From positions 1 to 62,132 of the forward strand of contig JACPYR010000058.1 in the NCBI GenBank assembly GCA_016195965.1: a DNA stretch of 62,132 nucleotides, given 5' to 3'. The number at the start of each line of letters is the position of its first letter. Position 1 is the first letter of the stretch. The stretch comes from Nitrosomonadales bacterium. Lineage in GTDB: Bacteria > Pseudomonadota > Gammaproteobacteria > Burkholderiales > Gallionellaceae. The notes beneath the pieces were generated by a model, which worked only from the letters and a program-made list of their open reading frames with translations, was not told where the DNA came from and ran no database searches. Shown piece by piece: positions 18,241 to 27,199 of the stretch. The translations under genes and the position numbers were made by a program.

Positions 18241-18780
18241 ATGAAGATATTGGCGTTTGCAGCAAGCAACAGCAGGAAGTCGATCAACAAGCAATTGGTG
18301 GCGTATGCAGCCAGCCTGGTCAAGGATGTGGAAATCGAAGTGCTGGACCTGAACGATTACGAATTGCCGTTGTTCAGCGAGGACAGGGAACAGGAGCTGG
18401 GCCATCCTGAGCTGGCGAAAGCTTTCATCGCGAAGATCGCGGCCAGCGATGCGCTGATGATCTCCTTTGCCGAGCACAACGGTTCATACAGCGCGGCATG
18501 GAAGAACCTGTTCGACTGGAGCTCGCGCATCGGCAGGAATGTGTTCCAGGGCAAGCCGATGGTGTTGCTGTCCACCTCGCCGGGCTCGCGCGGAGGCGCA
18601 AGTGTACTGGCTGCGGCCACCAATTCGATGCCGTTTTTTGGCGGCGATGTGAAAGCCAGTCTTTCCATTCCGAGCTTTCACGAGAATTTCGATATCAAGC
18701 GTGGCGTTCTCAGCAACGAGGAGCTGAATGCCAAACTGGTCGAGGCGGTCAGACAATTACAAGAGTTGGTCCCTGCCTGA
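18241..18780 (+). CDS. NADPH-dependent FMN reductase
   Basis: A 179-residue flavodoxin-fold FMN reductase. The phosphate-binding loop AASNSRKSINKQL is near the N-terminus, then DLNDYELPLFSEDREQ, SFAEHNGSYSAAWKNLFDW (the usual PEYNGS-type flavin loop, here AEHNGS) and LLSTSPGSRGGASVL. Such enzymes reduce FMN or quinones with NADPH. The ribosome site AGGAGG lies eight bases upstream. It begins a plus-strand run with pirin (32-bp gap) and DoxX, fitting a two-electron quinone-reduction role. Confidence 0.9.
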   Translation: MKILAFAASNSRKSINKQLVAYAASLVKDVEIEVLDLNDYELPLFSEDREQELGHPELAKAFIAKIAASDALMISFAEHNGSYSAAWKNLFDWSSRIGRNVFQGKPMVLLSTSPGSRGGASVLAAATNSMPFFGGDVKASLSIPSFHENFDIKRGVLSNEELNAKLVEAVRQLQELVPA

Positions 18781-18812
18781 ACCGTACCCTTACTGAAACT
18801 GGAGGAATCATC

Positions 18813-19676
18813 ATGAATACCGATACAGTTGTAAAGAATTATACGCGCGGCATCGAGCGCATCGTTGATGGCATCGCCACATCGGACGGCGCGGGGGTGA
18901 AGCTGACCCGCGTACTTTCCGGCAAGCTGCAGAAACGTCTCGATCCGTTCCTGATGCTGGATGTTTTCAGCAGCGACAATCCAGACGATTACATCGCGGG
19001 CTTTCCCGATCACCCGCATCGCGGCTTCGAGACCGTGACTTATATGCTGGCCGGCCATATGCGTCACCGCGACAGTGCGGGGCACGAAGGTCTACTGAAA
19101 AACGGCGGTGTGCAGTGGATGACGGCGGGTCGCGGCGTGATCCACTCAGAGATTCCCGAGCAGGTGGATGGCCTTATGGAAGGCTTTCAGCTTTGGCTCA
19201 ACCTGCCTGCGCAGCGCAAGTTGGCTGAGCCGTGGTATCGCGATTTCGCAAGCGAAACGATCCCGGAATATGTCACTCGGGAAGGCGTGAAAGTGCGTGT
19301 AATTGCCGGATGCAGCAACGGAGTTGAAGGTGCCGTGACTCGCGAAGTCTCAGAGCCGCTGTACCTAGACATCCATCTGCCAGCCGGTACGGAATATTCC
19401 ACCGCACTGCCGTCCACGCACAACGCTTTCATCTACGTTTATCGCGGCACAGTGACGGTCAACGGTGTGCAGGTGGCGTCGCGCCGCATGGGCATCTTGA
19501 ACAATACGCCGGCAGTTGAAGGCGTGACTCTTTCTGCAACTGAGGATACGCGCCTGATCCTCATCGCAGGCAAACCACTCAACGAACCCATCGTGCAGTA
19601 CGGGCCGTTCGTGATGAATACGCAGCAGGAGATACATCAGGCGCTACACGACTACAACAGCGGGCATTTTGCCTGA
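18813..19676 (+). CDS. Pirin family protein (quercetinase-like bicupin)
   Basis: A 287-residue pirin: two cupin domains, the N-terminal one with the iron-binding signature DHPHRGFETVTYMLAGHMRH and the nearby E of IPEQ. Family blocks LDPFLMLDVF, QWMTAGRGVIHSEIPE and LWLNLP are present. Pirins can act as quercetin 2,3-dioxygenases or redox sensors; the substrate is unknown. GGAGGA lies seven bases before the ATG. It sits between FMN reductase and DoxX genes in what looks like one transcription unit under the divergent LysR regulator. Confidence 0.93.
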   Translation: MNTDTVVKNYTRGIERIVDGIATSDGAGVKLTRVLSGKLQKRLDPFLMLDVFSSDNPDDYIAGFPDHPHRGFETVTYMLAGHMRHRDSAGHEGLLKNGGVQWMTAGRGVIHSEIPEQVDGLMEGFQLWLNLPAQRKLAEPWYRDFASETIPEYVTREGVKVRVIAGCSNGVEGAVTREVSEPLYLDIHLPAGTEYSTALPSTHNAFIYVYRGTVTVNGVQVASRRMGILNNTPAVEGVTLSATEDTRLILIAGKPLNEPIVQYGPFVMNTQQEIHQALHDYNSGHFA

Positions 19677-19706
19677 TCCACTTTTACCAACCCAAAGGAG
19701 TATGAC

Positions 19707-20150
19707 ATGAGCAATACAAATATTTTCAAGCAGTTCAACAACAGCATCGCGAATCTCGTCCACACACCCGCAGTGGGTGCGACGCTGGCGCTCGTCGCGC
19801 GGGTGTTCGCCTCGGCGATCTTCATCACCGCCGGTTATGGCAAGCTAGGCGCTGGCTATGCCGGAACACAAGCTTACATGGCATCGATGGGCGTGCCCAG
19901 CGCGATGCTACCTTTAGTGATCGCGCTGGAACTGGGTGGCGGGATCGCGCTGCTGCTCGGCTTCCAGACCCGCCTGGTGGCATTCCTGTTGGCCGGTTTC
20001 AGCATCATCGCCGGGATGATTTTCCACACCGGCGCCGACCAGATGCAGCAGATCATGCTGATGAAGAATTTTGCGATGGCAGGCGGCTTGCTTGCATTCA
20101 CGATGTTCGGCGCCGGCCGCCTGAGCCTGGACGGTGAAACACCTACTTGA
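19707..20150 (+). CDS. DoxX family membrane protein
   Basis: A 147-residue inner-membrane protein with four hydrophobic helices: VARVFASAIFITAGYGKLGA, MLPLVIALELGGGIALLLGF, LVAFLLAGFSIIAGMIFHTG and MAGGLLAFTMFGAG. This is the DoxX/YphA-like pattern. Members are linked to respiratory chains or quinone redox. AAAGGAG precedes the ATG. It follows pirin by 30 bp. Confidence 0.92.
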   Translation: MSNTNIFKQFNNSIANLVHTPAVGATLALVARVFASAIFITAGYGKLGAGYAGTQAYMASMGVPSAMLPLVIALELGGGIALLLGFQTRLVAFLLAGFSIIAGMIFHTGADQMQQIMLMKNFAMAGGLLAFTMFGAGRLSLDGETPT

Positions 20151-20212
20151 TCAAACAAAGTGTAAGGTCATCCTGATCACCAATCGGTATTGATCTTCAA
20201 TTGGAGCCTGAG

Positions 20213-21013
20213 ATGTCAGCACGTATGCCCGTCATTTTTGTATCACATGGTGCGCCCGATGCCTTGCTAAATGCGCCGGACGCAGTGGCCAGCTGGCGCC
20301 AGATCGCCCGGCAGGTTGCCGAGCCAGCCGCGATACTTGTCGTGTCAGCCCACTGGGAAGCTCGCCAGCCGACAGTCAGTCTCGCCAACTTGCCAGAAAC
20401 CATACACGACTTCTCCGGTTTTTCGCCGAAGCTGTACAGCCTGGAGTATTGTGCTCCGGGTGCACCGGCGCTCGCCGAACGGACCATGTCGCTGCTATCG
20501 AATGCTGGACTGGCGGCTGAACTTCACCCCAGCCGCGGACTGGATCATGGTGCATGGGTGCCGTTATCGGCGATGTACCCGCAGGCCGAAGTGCCGGTCA
20601 CTCAGCTATCACTGATACGGAACGCCGACCCGGCAACCCATTTCGAGCTGGGTCGGGCACTGGCGCCATTGCGGGATGAAGGGGTGCTGATCATTGCTTC
20701 AGGCGCGATCACGCACAACTTCTCGTGGCTGAATTGGCGGGCGGACGCCGAAAGTGCACCTTTGCCGCAGGCGAAAATTTTTACCGACTGGGTGGCCAAT
20801 CGGCTCGCAACGCAGGACATTTCTGCTTTGCTAAATTATCGATCGGCACCCTACGGCAAAGATTCCCATCCTACCGAGGATCACTTCCTGCCTCTGTTTG
20901 TTGCACTGGGTGCAGCGATGGATGATACGCCAGCGCGATATCAACCCCGGTTTACCTATGGCAGCTTGTCCATGGATGCCTATCTTTGGCCGGTTTCAGC
21001 AGTACAATCCTGA
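20213..21013 (+). CDS. Class III extradiol dioxygenase (DODA/YgiD type)
   Basis: A 266-residue class III extradiol ring-cleavage dioxygenase of the 4,5-DOPA dioxygenase type. Metal ligands are in FVSHGAPD near the N-terminus, SAHWEA, and HNFSWLNW; GLDHGAWVPLSAMYP and THPTEDHFLPLFVALGA-like blocks (here SHPTEDHFLPLFVALGAA) are conserved. Members open catecholic rings or have moonlighting cytosolic roles. The ATG at 20213 has GGAG six bases upstream; a TTG at 20201 is in frame but overlaps that site. It follows DoxX by 62 bp and probably belongs to the same aromatic/quinone-handling unit. Confidence 0.92.
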   Translation: MSARMPVIFVSHGAPDALLNAPDAVASWRQIARQVAEPAAILVVSAHWEARQPTVSLANLPETIHDFSGFSPKLYSLEYCAPGAPALAERTMSLLSNAGLAAELHPSRGLDHGAWVPLSAMYPQAEVPVTQLSLIRNADPATHFELGRALAPLRDEGVLIIASGAITHNFSWLNWRADAESAPLPQAKIFTDWVANRLATQDISALLNYRSAPYGKDSHPTEDHFLPLFVALGAAMDDTPARYQPRFTYGSLSMDAYLWPVSAVQS

Positions 21014-21069
21014 GCCTATGGGTATTCGATATTTCTGAAGTCAGGCATCCGATTTACCGAGAGAAGATA

Positions 21070-21747
21070 ATGGTCGTTAGAATTTCCAAAGGCATCGAGT
21101 TGCTGCCGGATGACGGCACCGTCAAGCAGCTGTTTATCCTGTTGCACGGCGTGGGCGCGAATCCGTCAGGCCTGCTGCCGCTTGCCTATCAATTCAGGAA
21201 ATCATTTCCGAATGCTGCGTTTGTACTTCCGGAAGGCAATTCCCAGTTCAATGGCGGTGGAGTCGGCCTGCAATGGTTCTCGATCAGCGAGGTGACTGAA
21301 GAAAATCGACCCTCGCGCGTTGCCGAAGCCATGCCCGCTTTGCATACTTTGGTGAGGCAGGCTCAGGACCGCTACCAGGTCGTACAAACTGACACGGCAC
21401 TTGCCGGATTTTCCCAGGGGGCAATCATGGCGCTGGAATACAGCCTCGCCCATGATGGCGGCGTCGGCAGAGTACTTGCATTTTCCGGGCGATTTGCACA
21501 ACTGCCGGAAAATGCACCCGAGTTAACTACATTGCACTTGATGCACGGAGAAGGTGACCGTGTGATACCGGTATCACACGCTTATTCCGCCTATGCAAGG
21601 CTTACTGAATTGCGAGGAGACGCCACGTTGGATGTCGCTTCATCAGTTGGTCACGAGATACACTCCGCACTTGCCGACCGGGCCATATATCGCCTGCAGA
21701 CTTGCATCCCGCTGCGAAGCTGGAAGCAGGCGTTGAATAATGCGTAA
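21070..21747 (+). CDS. Carboxylesterase/phospholipase-like alpha/beta hydrolase (YpfH type)
   Basis: A 225-residue alpha/beta hydrolase of the phospholipase/carboxylesterase family, resembling esterase YpfH. It shows the oxyanion segment LLHGVGANPSGLLPLA, the nucleophile elbow GFSQG, the acid loop GEGDRVIP and the histidine in VGHEIH. There is no signal peptide. GAGAAGATA precedes the ATG at 21070. A frame open from 20986 overlaps the dioxygenase end but has no ribosome site. It is the last gene of the plus-strand unit. Confidence 0.9.
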   Translation: MVVRISKGIELLPDDGTVKQLFILLHGVGANPSGLLPLAYQFRKSFPNAAFVLPEGNSQFNGGGVGLQWFSISEVTEENRPSRVAEAMPALHTLVRQAQDRYQVVQTDTALAGFSQGAIMALEYSLAHDGGVGRVLAFSGRFAQLPENAPELTTLHLMHGEGDRVIPVSHAYSAYARLTELRGDATLDVASSVGHEIHSALADRAIYRLQTCIPLRSWKQALNNA

Positions 21748-21895
21748 TCAAATATCATCTTGGCCCCAAAAATTACAATGGCATTCATTCCTGAATTCGC
21801 CACGCATGATTTACTGTTGCGTGGTAACTTTCACCAGCATCTGGATGCCCACTTTGTGAGCCATGGCTTAGGAGCTTGGTGAAAAACAAACCGCT

Positions 21896-23326
21896 TCACC
21901 CCTTGATGCAGATCAGCGGTCTCACCCGCGCCACCTTGCGCGCCAGCCCGGCTTGATCGGCGGCGTCCACCACGGCGCTGACATCCTTGTATGCGCCCGG
22001 TGCTTCTTCGGCGACGCCGCGCATCGACGGGCTGCGGATCAGGATGCCATGACCTTCCAGGTCGTCGATTACTTTTCGTCCGTTCCAGTTTCGCAACGCC
22101 TGATGGCGGCTCATCGCTCGCCCCGCACCGTGGCAGGCGGAGCCGAAAGCCTGCTGCATACCCTGCTCCGTCCCTGCCAGAATATAGGAGGCGGTACCCA
22201 TGCTGCCGCCAATCAGCACCGGCTGCCCGACATCTCTCAAGGCAACAGGAAGATCGGGATGCCCTGGCCCAAACGCGCGGGTGGCACCCTTGCGATGTAC
22301 GTGGAGTTTTTTCATGCGCCCATCCACCTGGTGTTCCTCTACCTTGCAGGTGTTGTGCGACACGTCGTACAGCAGCGGCAACCTGGCCTGCGGCAACACT
22401 TGTGCAAAAACTTCGCGCGTCAAATGGGTGAGTATCTGGCGGTTGGCCAGCGCGCAATTGATCGCCGCGCGCATCGCGCCCAGATATTCCTTTCCGAGCT
22501 TTGATTCGATCGGCGCGCAGGCCAGCTCGCGGTCTGGCAACCCGATACCATAGCCGGGCGCAGCGATCACCATCTGCTTCAAAAACTCGGTGCCGATCTG
22601 GTGGCCGAGGCCGCGCGAGCCGCAATGGATGCTGACGACGATGTCGCCCTGCTGCACGCCAAACGCAGCGGCGATTTCCGGCGCATACACGTCGGTCACT
22701 TGTTGTATCTCAAGGTAATGGTTGCCGGAACCGAGCGTGCCCATCTCGTCGCGCTGGCGCTTCTTCGCCTGATCGGAAACCTGTACCGGGTCGGCGCCCT
22801 TCATGCAGCCACCCTCTTCGATACGCGCGAGATCGGCTTCGCTGCCGAAACCGTGCTCCACCGCCCAGCGCGCGCCGCCCTTGAGCATCGCATCCATTTC
22901 CGTAGCATTCAGCCTGATTGCGCCGGTGCTGCCCATGCCTGCGGGTATCGCGTGATATAGCGCATCGGCAAGCCGCACCTTGACCCTCTCGACATCTTCA
23001 ATCCGCAATCCGGTGTGCAGCGTGCGCACGCCGCAGGAAATGTCGAAACCGACGCCGCCCGCCGACACCACGCCGCCTGCTTCGGCATCAAAGGCAGCAA
23101 CTCCGCCGATCGGAAAACCGTATCCCCAGTGCGCATCGGGCATCGCATAAGATGCCGCGACGATGCCCGGCAACATCGCGACATTGGTGACTTGCTCGTA
23201 AACCTTGGCGTCCATCTCACGCAGCAAAGATTCGCTGGCGAAGATCACGCACGGCACACGCATGTTGCCGAACGGCCTGATGTGCCATTCGTATTCGGAT
23301 TTGCGATCGAATCGAGCGATATCCAT
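21896..23326 (-). CDS. rtcB: RNA-splicing ligase RtcB
   Basis: A 476-residue RtcB, the GTP- and Mn-dependent ligase that joins 2',3'-cyclic-phosphate or 3'-phosphate RNA ends to 5'-OH ends. Key segments are GGVGFDISCGVR (metal cysteine), NHYLEIQ, HCGSRGLGHQIG, YDVSHNTCKVE and CHGAGRAMSR, whose histidine is the guanylylation site in the family. The C-terminus YKDVSAVVDAADQAGLARKV and RPLICIKG is normal. The ATG at 23326 has GGGGGGA upstream at good spacing. Archease lies 24 bases upstream in the same direction; no RtcR regulator or sigma54 gene is in the window. Confidence 0.96.
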   Translation of the reverse strand: MDIARFDRKSEYEWHIRPFGNMRVPCVIFASESLLREMDAKVYEQVTNVAMLPGIVAASYAMPDAHWGYGFPIGGVAAFDAEAGGVVSAGGVGFDISCGVRTLHTGLRIEDVERVKVRLADALYHAIPAGMGSTGAIRLNATEMDAMLKGGARWAVEHGFGSEADLARIEEGGCMKGADPVQVSDQAKKRQRDEMGTLGSGNHYLEIQQVTDVYAPEIAAAFGVQQGDIVVSIHCGSRGLGHQIGTEFLKQMVIAAPGYGIGLPDRELACAPIESKLGKEYLGAMRAAINCALANRQILTHLTREVFAQVLPQARLPLLYDVSHNTCKVEEHQVDGRMKKLHVHRKGATRAFGPGHPDLPVALRDVGQPVLIGGSMGTASYILAGTEQGMQQAFGSACHGAGRAMSRHQALRNWNGRKVIDDLEGHGILIRSPSMRGVAEEAPGAYKDVSAVVDAADQAGLARKVARVRPLICIKG

Positions 23327-23349
23327 AGCGTATCCCCCCAGTTGAAGTG

Positions 23350-23775
23350 CTACACATCCACCACACACTGAGCCACCCAGCTTCTATCCGGCTGTTGCGC
23401 CACCTTCAGCTCGGTATAGGTCGCGCCTTTTATTTCGACGGCGGGATGGTGTCGCGCCATTTCAATCGCCTCGCCCCATGCCTGCGCAGTGAGCAGATTT
23501 CCTTCCAGATGCACCGCAAAGCGACTGAACAACATGTTGCGCGTCGCCATCTCGTAAATCAGCACATTGAGCCAATCGACCAGCAGCAACTCAACATCGG
23601 GCGCAGCACAGGAAAGCCGGATCGTTTCCGCAGGTGCCACAATTGCCAGATCGGTGATCACCGCCGTCAGCGCCAAGGCAGCCTGCTCAAAAGCCTGCTC
23701 CAGCGTTGCACCGATACCGCGCACGCCGACATCGGCTTGATGGGGAAAGTGCTCCCAATGTGCATTGATGGTCAT
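23350..23775 (-). CDS. Archease
   Basis: A 141-residue archease, the protein cofactor that speeds RtcB guanylylation and lets it turn over and use other nucleotides. The N-terminal metal motif HQADVGVRG and the terminal VVDV, whose aspartates coordinate metal, are present, as is [20 protein letters not shown]. It precedes rtcB by 24 bp and is surely co-transcribed. The upstream region carries a pair of inverted low-complexity repeats. Confidence 0.93.
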   Translation of the reverse strand: MTINAHWEHFPHQADVGVRGIGATLEQAFEQAALALTAVITDLAIVAPAETIRLSCAAPDVELLLVDWLNVLIYEMATRNMLFSRFAVHLEGNLLTAQAWGEAIEMARHHPAVEIKGATYTELKVAQQPDRSWVAQCVVDV

Positions 23776-24108
23776 ACGCTAACTTCCTTTTTTTGATTGT
23801 GCGCCGATTTTCGCTGCCCGGCAAACTCTCGCCAGCCATGCTAAAGTGCAACGCATACCAGCATGAACCTGAAAAACTTAGTTAGCCACAGAGAACACAG
23901 AGATCACCGAGATAAAACAAACGGTTTGAACAAGAGATTGACACACCCTTTGGGTGAGTAAATGGAAGCGTGTGAAATTGCCGCTCTCTCTGTGTACTCT
24001 GTGATCTCTGATAAAACTACTAGCCATTCCACTAGGCCGCCAAAATACGGCAGCCAAGTGGCTGGTTATGTGGCTTGAATTACGGTTTTTAGCGAAGGGA
24101 ATAACCCG
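23776..24108. repeat. Intergenic region with inverted CACAGAG repeats
   Basis: No gene is seen in these 333 bases. Two related segments rich in CACAGAG, at 23886-23917 and 23980-24016, face each other; each is followed by or ends in a shared ATAAAAC. A small hairpin CACCC-TTT-GGGTG lies between them (23944-23956). Repeats of this composition are common in betaproteobacterial intergenic DNA. The promoters for archease (minus) and the kinase fusion (plus) must also be here. Confidence 0.5.
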
Positions 24109-25707
24109 ATGCCCGCCACTCTGATATCGGCAAACGCCTCAGCGGACTTGTTGCGCCAGCGACAACTGGTGGATGACTTATGCGCATCCGGAATCTTCCC
24201 GCACAGACCCAGAATCGAAGAGACGCACATTTCATGGGTGCTACTGACCGGGCACGATGCCTACAAGATCAAGAAATCCGTCGATCTGGGCTTCCTCGAT
24301 TTTTCCACGCTGGAGGCGCGCCACTTCTATTGCAACGAGGAATTGCGTCTCAATCGCCGACTCGCCCCCGCTCTTTACATCGATGTCGTCGCGATCGGCG
24401 GCACGCCGGAACAACCAGAGTTAAGTAGCGAGCCAGCCATCGAGTACGCGGTGCACATGAAGCGCTTCCCCCAGTCGCATATGATGGATCGCATGCTGGC
24501 GCGCGGGCTGATTACGCCCGGGCATATCGACCGACTCGCCACCGTCATCGCCAGCTTTCACGGCGCGTTACCGCCTGCTGCAGCGAGTTCACCGTTTGGC
24601 ATTATCGCGGCCATACAAGCCGCCGCGCAGCAAAACTTCGAACAACTGCCGCAACTGCTCGGCTCAGCCGATGATCTGGCATTGCTGGAAACGGTGCGTG
24701 TGGCCAGCTCGGCTGAATATGCAGCCTGTGAGCCGCTGTTCCGGCAACGCGCTGCAGCTGGCTTTGTGCGCGAGTGCCACGGCGACCTGCATCTGGGCAA
24801 CATCGTCGTGCTGGACGACATGCCTACCCCATTTGACGGCATCGAATTCAGCATCGCGTTGCGCTGGATCGATGTAATCAGCGAGATCAGTTTCACGGTG
24901 ATGGACCTGTTACGGCGCGGCCAGCCACAACTGGCCTGGCGTTTGCTCGACAAGTATCTGGAAAACACCGGCGACTATCAGGGATGCGGCGTGCTGCGCT
25001 TCTATCTCGCCTATCGCGCGATGGTGCGCGCCAAAATCGCCGCGATACGCGCCGGGCAGCGCGGCACCAGAATGAAAAATGAACTGAAGTCATGCCGCAG
25101 CTATTTGCGCCTGGCCAATAGCTGCCTGACACGCCGCCGCCCCGCGTTGATCATCACCCACGGCCTGCCCGGTTGCGGCAAAAGCACCTTCGCGCAAATC
25201 GCGCTGGAGCGGCTGGGCGCGATCCGCATCCGCTCCGATGTCGAACGCAAGCGTCTGTTCGGATTATCGCCGCTGGCCGACAGCAAGGCGCAGCTCGACG
25301 CGGACATCTACAGCGAAGAAGCGACACGCCTCACCTACGCGCACCTGCATAAGCTGGCGCGCGGCCTGATCGCCGCAGGTTTTCCGGTCATCGTCGATGC
25401 AGCATTCGTGCTCCATGCCGAGCGCGAAAGTTTTCGTGCGCTGGCAAATGAACTTGGTATTCCCTGTGTCATCGCCAGTTTGCAGACCGATGCGGCATTG
25501 CTGGAAGAGCGGCTGGCGCAACGCAGCCATCGGCGCAACGACGCCTCCGAGGCCGATGTTGAGGTATTGAAAAAATTGCAGGTATTTTACGAGCCGCTTT
25601 CCGGCGAAGAACTGGATGCCGCCGTAACCTTCATCAACAACGGCGATGTGGCTGCGCTGCGGGCTGCGGAAGAAACCTGGAAGTCGCTCGATGCACGCCT
25701 ATTATGA
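24109..25707 (+). CDS. Fused aminoglycoside phosphotransferase-like kinase and P-loop kinase
   Basis: A 532-residue two-domain protein. The N-terminal half is APH-like: HGDLHLGNIV near 224-232 (catalytic loop), FDGIEFSIALRWIDVISEIS as the DFD-equivalent region, and a helical C-lobe. The C-terminal half is an AAA_33-type nucleoside/zeta-toxin-like kinase with Walker A GLPGCGKST (352-360), then VERKRLF, VIVDAAFVLHAERESFRALA and SHRRNDASEAD. Proteins of this design are common and uncharacterised; the substrate is unknown and antibiotic resistance should not be assumed from the name. It is monocistronic and convergent with the next gene. Confidence 0.9.
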   Translation: MPATLISANASADLLRQRQLVDDLCASGIFPHRPRIEETHISWVLLTGHDAYKIKKSVDLGFLDFSTLEARHFYCNEELRLNRRLAPALYIDVVAIGGTPEQPELSSEPAIEYAVHMKRFPQSHMMDRMLARGLITPGHIDRLATVIASFHGALPPAAASSPFGIIAAIQAAAQQNFEQLPQLLGSADDLALLETVRVASSAEYAACEPLFRQRAAAGFVRECHGDLHLGNIVVLDDMPTPFDGIEFSIALRWIDVISEISFTVMDLLRRGQPQLAWRLLDKYLENTGDYQGCGVLRFYLAYRAMVRAKIAAIRAGQRGTRMKNELKSCRSYLRLANSCLTRRRPALIITHGLPGCGKSTFAQIALERLGAIRIRSDVERKRLFGLSPLADSKAQLDADIYSEEATRLTYAHLHKLARGLIAAGFPVIVDAAFVLHAERESFRALANELGIPCVIASLQTDAALLEERLAQRSHRRNDASEADVEVLKKLQVFYEPLSGEELDAAVTFINNGDVAALRAAEETWKSLDARLL

Positions 25708-25794
25708 GGCGCGGATTCAATTTTGAAGTGCAACACCCGACTTTAAGAATACATGAACGGGCATTCAGTACGAGTCCCAGGAGGACGGGGCAAT

Positions 25795-26718
25795 TCAACG
25801 CGATTTATCCATGCTGCGTCCAAAAGGCTTCCACCAGTCCGCAATGATATTCCCCACAGCGGGACTCACCATATATCCGTATGAGCGATGGCAATCCAGG
25901 CCTTCATCACTCCGAAATAAGTTGTAGATGCCATGGCTATAATCTTCAATAGACTCCACTAACCCCATCTCCAGCATTTGATGAAAACTTTCCTTGAAAT
26001 GGCTGTTAAGCGCAACAACATCACCTTCTGCCAGCAAATTTATCCAATGTCGAATCAGGTCGGGATAGCTTTCCTCAACACCTTGGCCATTCATGCCAAG
26101 TAAACGATGCTTGATGTAATGCATGCCCAAGGGGCTGCCGAGAGTCAAAAAATCTAACCTGCCTTTCACTCCCTCCTGACGTGAAAGTTCCCATAATGTA
26201 TCGTAGGCGATGACAGAACCGAGACTGTGTCCGATCAATAACACATCATCTTGATTCTCGAGCATGGGGCGCAGTGTCCGCTTTAACAAGCCACGAACTT
26301 CGCTTCCAACATTATCGGTGTTATCAAAATAGCGGCCAATTTCATCGGCGGCACTGCGCACATCTTCGGGAAGCAACGGTATTAGCAATGGAATGTCATC
26401 ACCCATCGTTAAAAGGACACGGCTCAGCCATACTCGCCATGAATTGGCTTCCCGAATGTCCAGCTCAGTGGGTTCGTGTTTGTTGATAAGCACATCAACC
26501 CAGGGAATATCTGTGCTTATATCCTCATGCGAGTGATAATAAAGATCGTTCCAGTCAACAAGATGGAATTGCGCATAGCTGTCCTGTAGTGTGTCGGCAA
26601 AAGCGCTATCAGCACGGCGCACCCCTTCGACGAGAGTGCGCCAGAGTAATTTGCTATGCTGCGCCTCCTCGGGCTTGGGACTCTTTCCCGGGACGAAAAT
26701 TATTTGTTTTGATGTCAT
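25795..26718 (-). CDS. Alpha/beta hydrolase-like protein
   Basis: A 307-residue protein with an alpha/beta hydrolase nucleophile elbow, GHSLGSVIAYDTLWE (about residues 163-177), and an N-terminal IIFVPGKSPKPEEAQH strand-loop typical of serine-hydrolase-like proteins. A likely acid is in LAEGDVVALN and a histidine in EDYSHGIYNLF. There is no signal peptide. The sequence is more AT-rich than its neighbours and lies beside a MITE-like repeat, which fits acquired DNA. The substrate is unknown. Confidence 0.75.
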   Translation of the reverse strand: MTSKQIIFVPGKSPKPEEAQHSKLLWRTLVEGVRRADSAFADTLQDSYAQFHLVDWNDLYYHSHEDISTDIPWVDVLINKHEPTELDIREANSWRVWLSRVLLTMGDDIPLLIPLLPEDVRSAADEIGRYFDNTDNVGSEVRGLLKRTLRPMLENQDDVLLIGHSLGSVIAYDTLWELSRQEGVKGRLDFLTLGSPLGMHYIKHRLLGMNGQGVEESYPDLIRHWINLLAEGDVVALNSHFKESFHQMLEMGLVESIEDYSHGIYNLFRSDEGLDCHRSYGYMVSPAVGNIIADWWKPFGRSMDKSR

Positions 26719-26769
26719 GATAGTTATTACTTCCGAAGTGAACAGAAACTTTACATCTCAAAATGTCTG

Positions 26770-26886
26770 TTAGAAAGACGCTGATTTATTCGTCATCTCC
26801 GCGAAGGCGGTGATCCAGTGCCTTATTTAACTGGGTTCCCGCCTACGCGGGAACGACGAAACCGAATAAATCAGCGTTTCCTTAGA
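26770..26886. repeat. MITE-like repeat with 15-bp terminal inverted repeats, copy 2
   Basis: ACGCTGATTTATTCG (26778-26792) and its exact reverse complement (26863-26877) bound a small element. Inside is GTTCCC-N8-GGGAAC (26835-26854), a dRS3-like hairpin, plus ATCCAGT...ACTGGG. The element resembles the repeat at 10625-10735. It has no coding capacity, so it is either a nonautonomous element or a palindromic repeat family. Its right edge supplies the stop codon of the adjacent frame at 26882. Confidence 0.7.
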
Positions 26887-27196
26887 AAACTCTAATTTTT
26901 TCAAACACTGAAATCCTGCCAAAATCGGGTGCTCGGCAACCCTCATTTTTTCCATCGATTAAATTAATTTCAACAGTGCGGAAATTATGATCACTATTCG
27001 AATATGTACCATCAGGGAATTCCGGAACCGTGCTAAATAAAATATTAGACGGGAAGTGATTGCGGCCTTGCCCGTAGCCAAAAAAAATTTCAAGCATACT
27101 GCGGGCATTTAAAGAGGGATGCCTATGTAAATGCTTTTGATAATCCAACGGAATAGAAAATTGAGGTTCCGTTCCTGGCACTCTGAAGACCCACAA
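26882..27196 (-). CDS. Hypothetical ORF or gene remnant
   Basis: An AT-rich 104-codon frame opening with TTG at 27196, two codons after the stop of the metallo-beta-lactamase gene in the same frame. Its end, TAA at 26882, is inside the right edge of the MITE-like repeat. The translation (for example STVPEFPDGTYSNSDHNFRT) has protein-like character but was not recognised. No ribosome site is seen. It may be a remnant truncated by the repeat or an extension once fused to the upstream gene. Confidence 0.3.
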   Translation of the reverse strand: MWVFRVPGTEPQFSIPLDYQKHLHRHPSLNARSMLEIFFGYGQGRNHFPSNILFSTVPEFPDGTYSNSDHNFRTVEINLIDGKNEGCRAPDFGRISVFEKIRVF

Positions 27197-27199
27197 TCT

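Noticed and set aside
24109-25707. Aminoglycoside resistance gene
   Set aside because: The APH-like domain is part of a widespread fused kinase of unknown substrate and has no resistance context.
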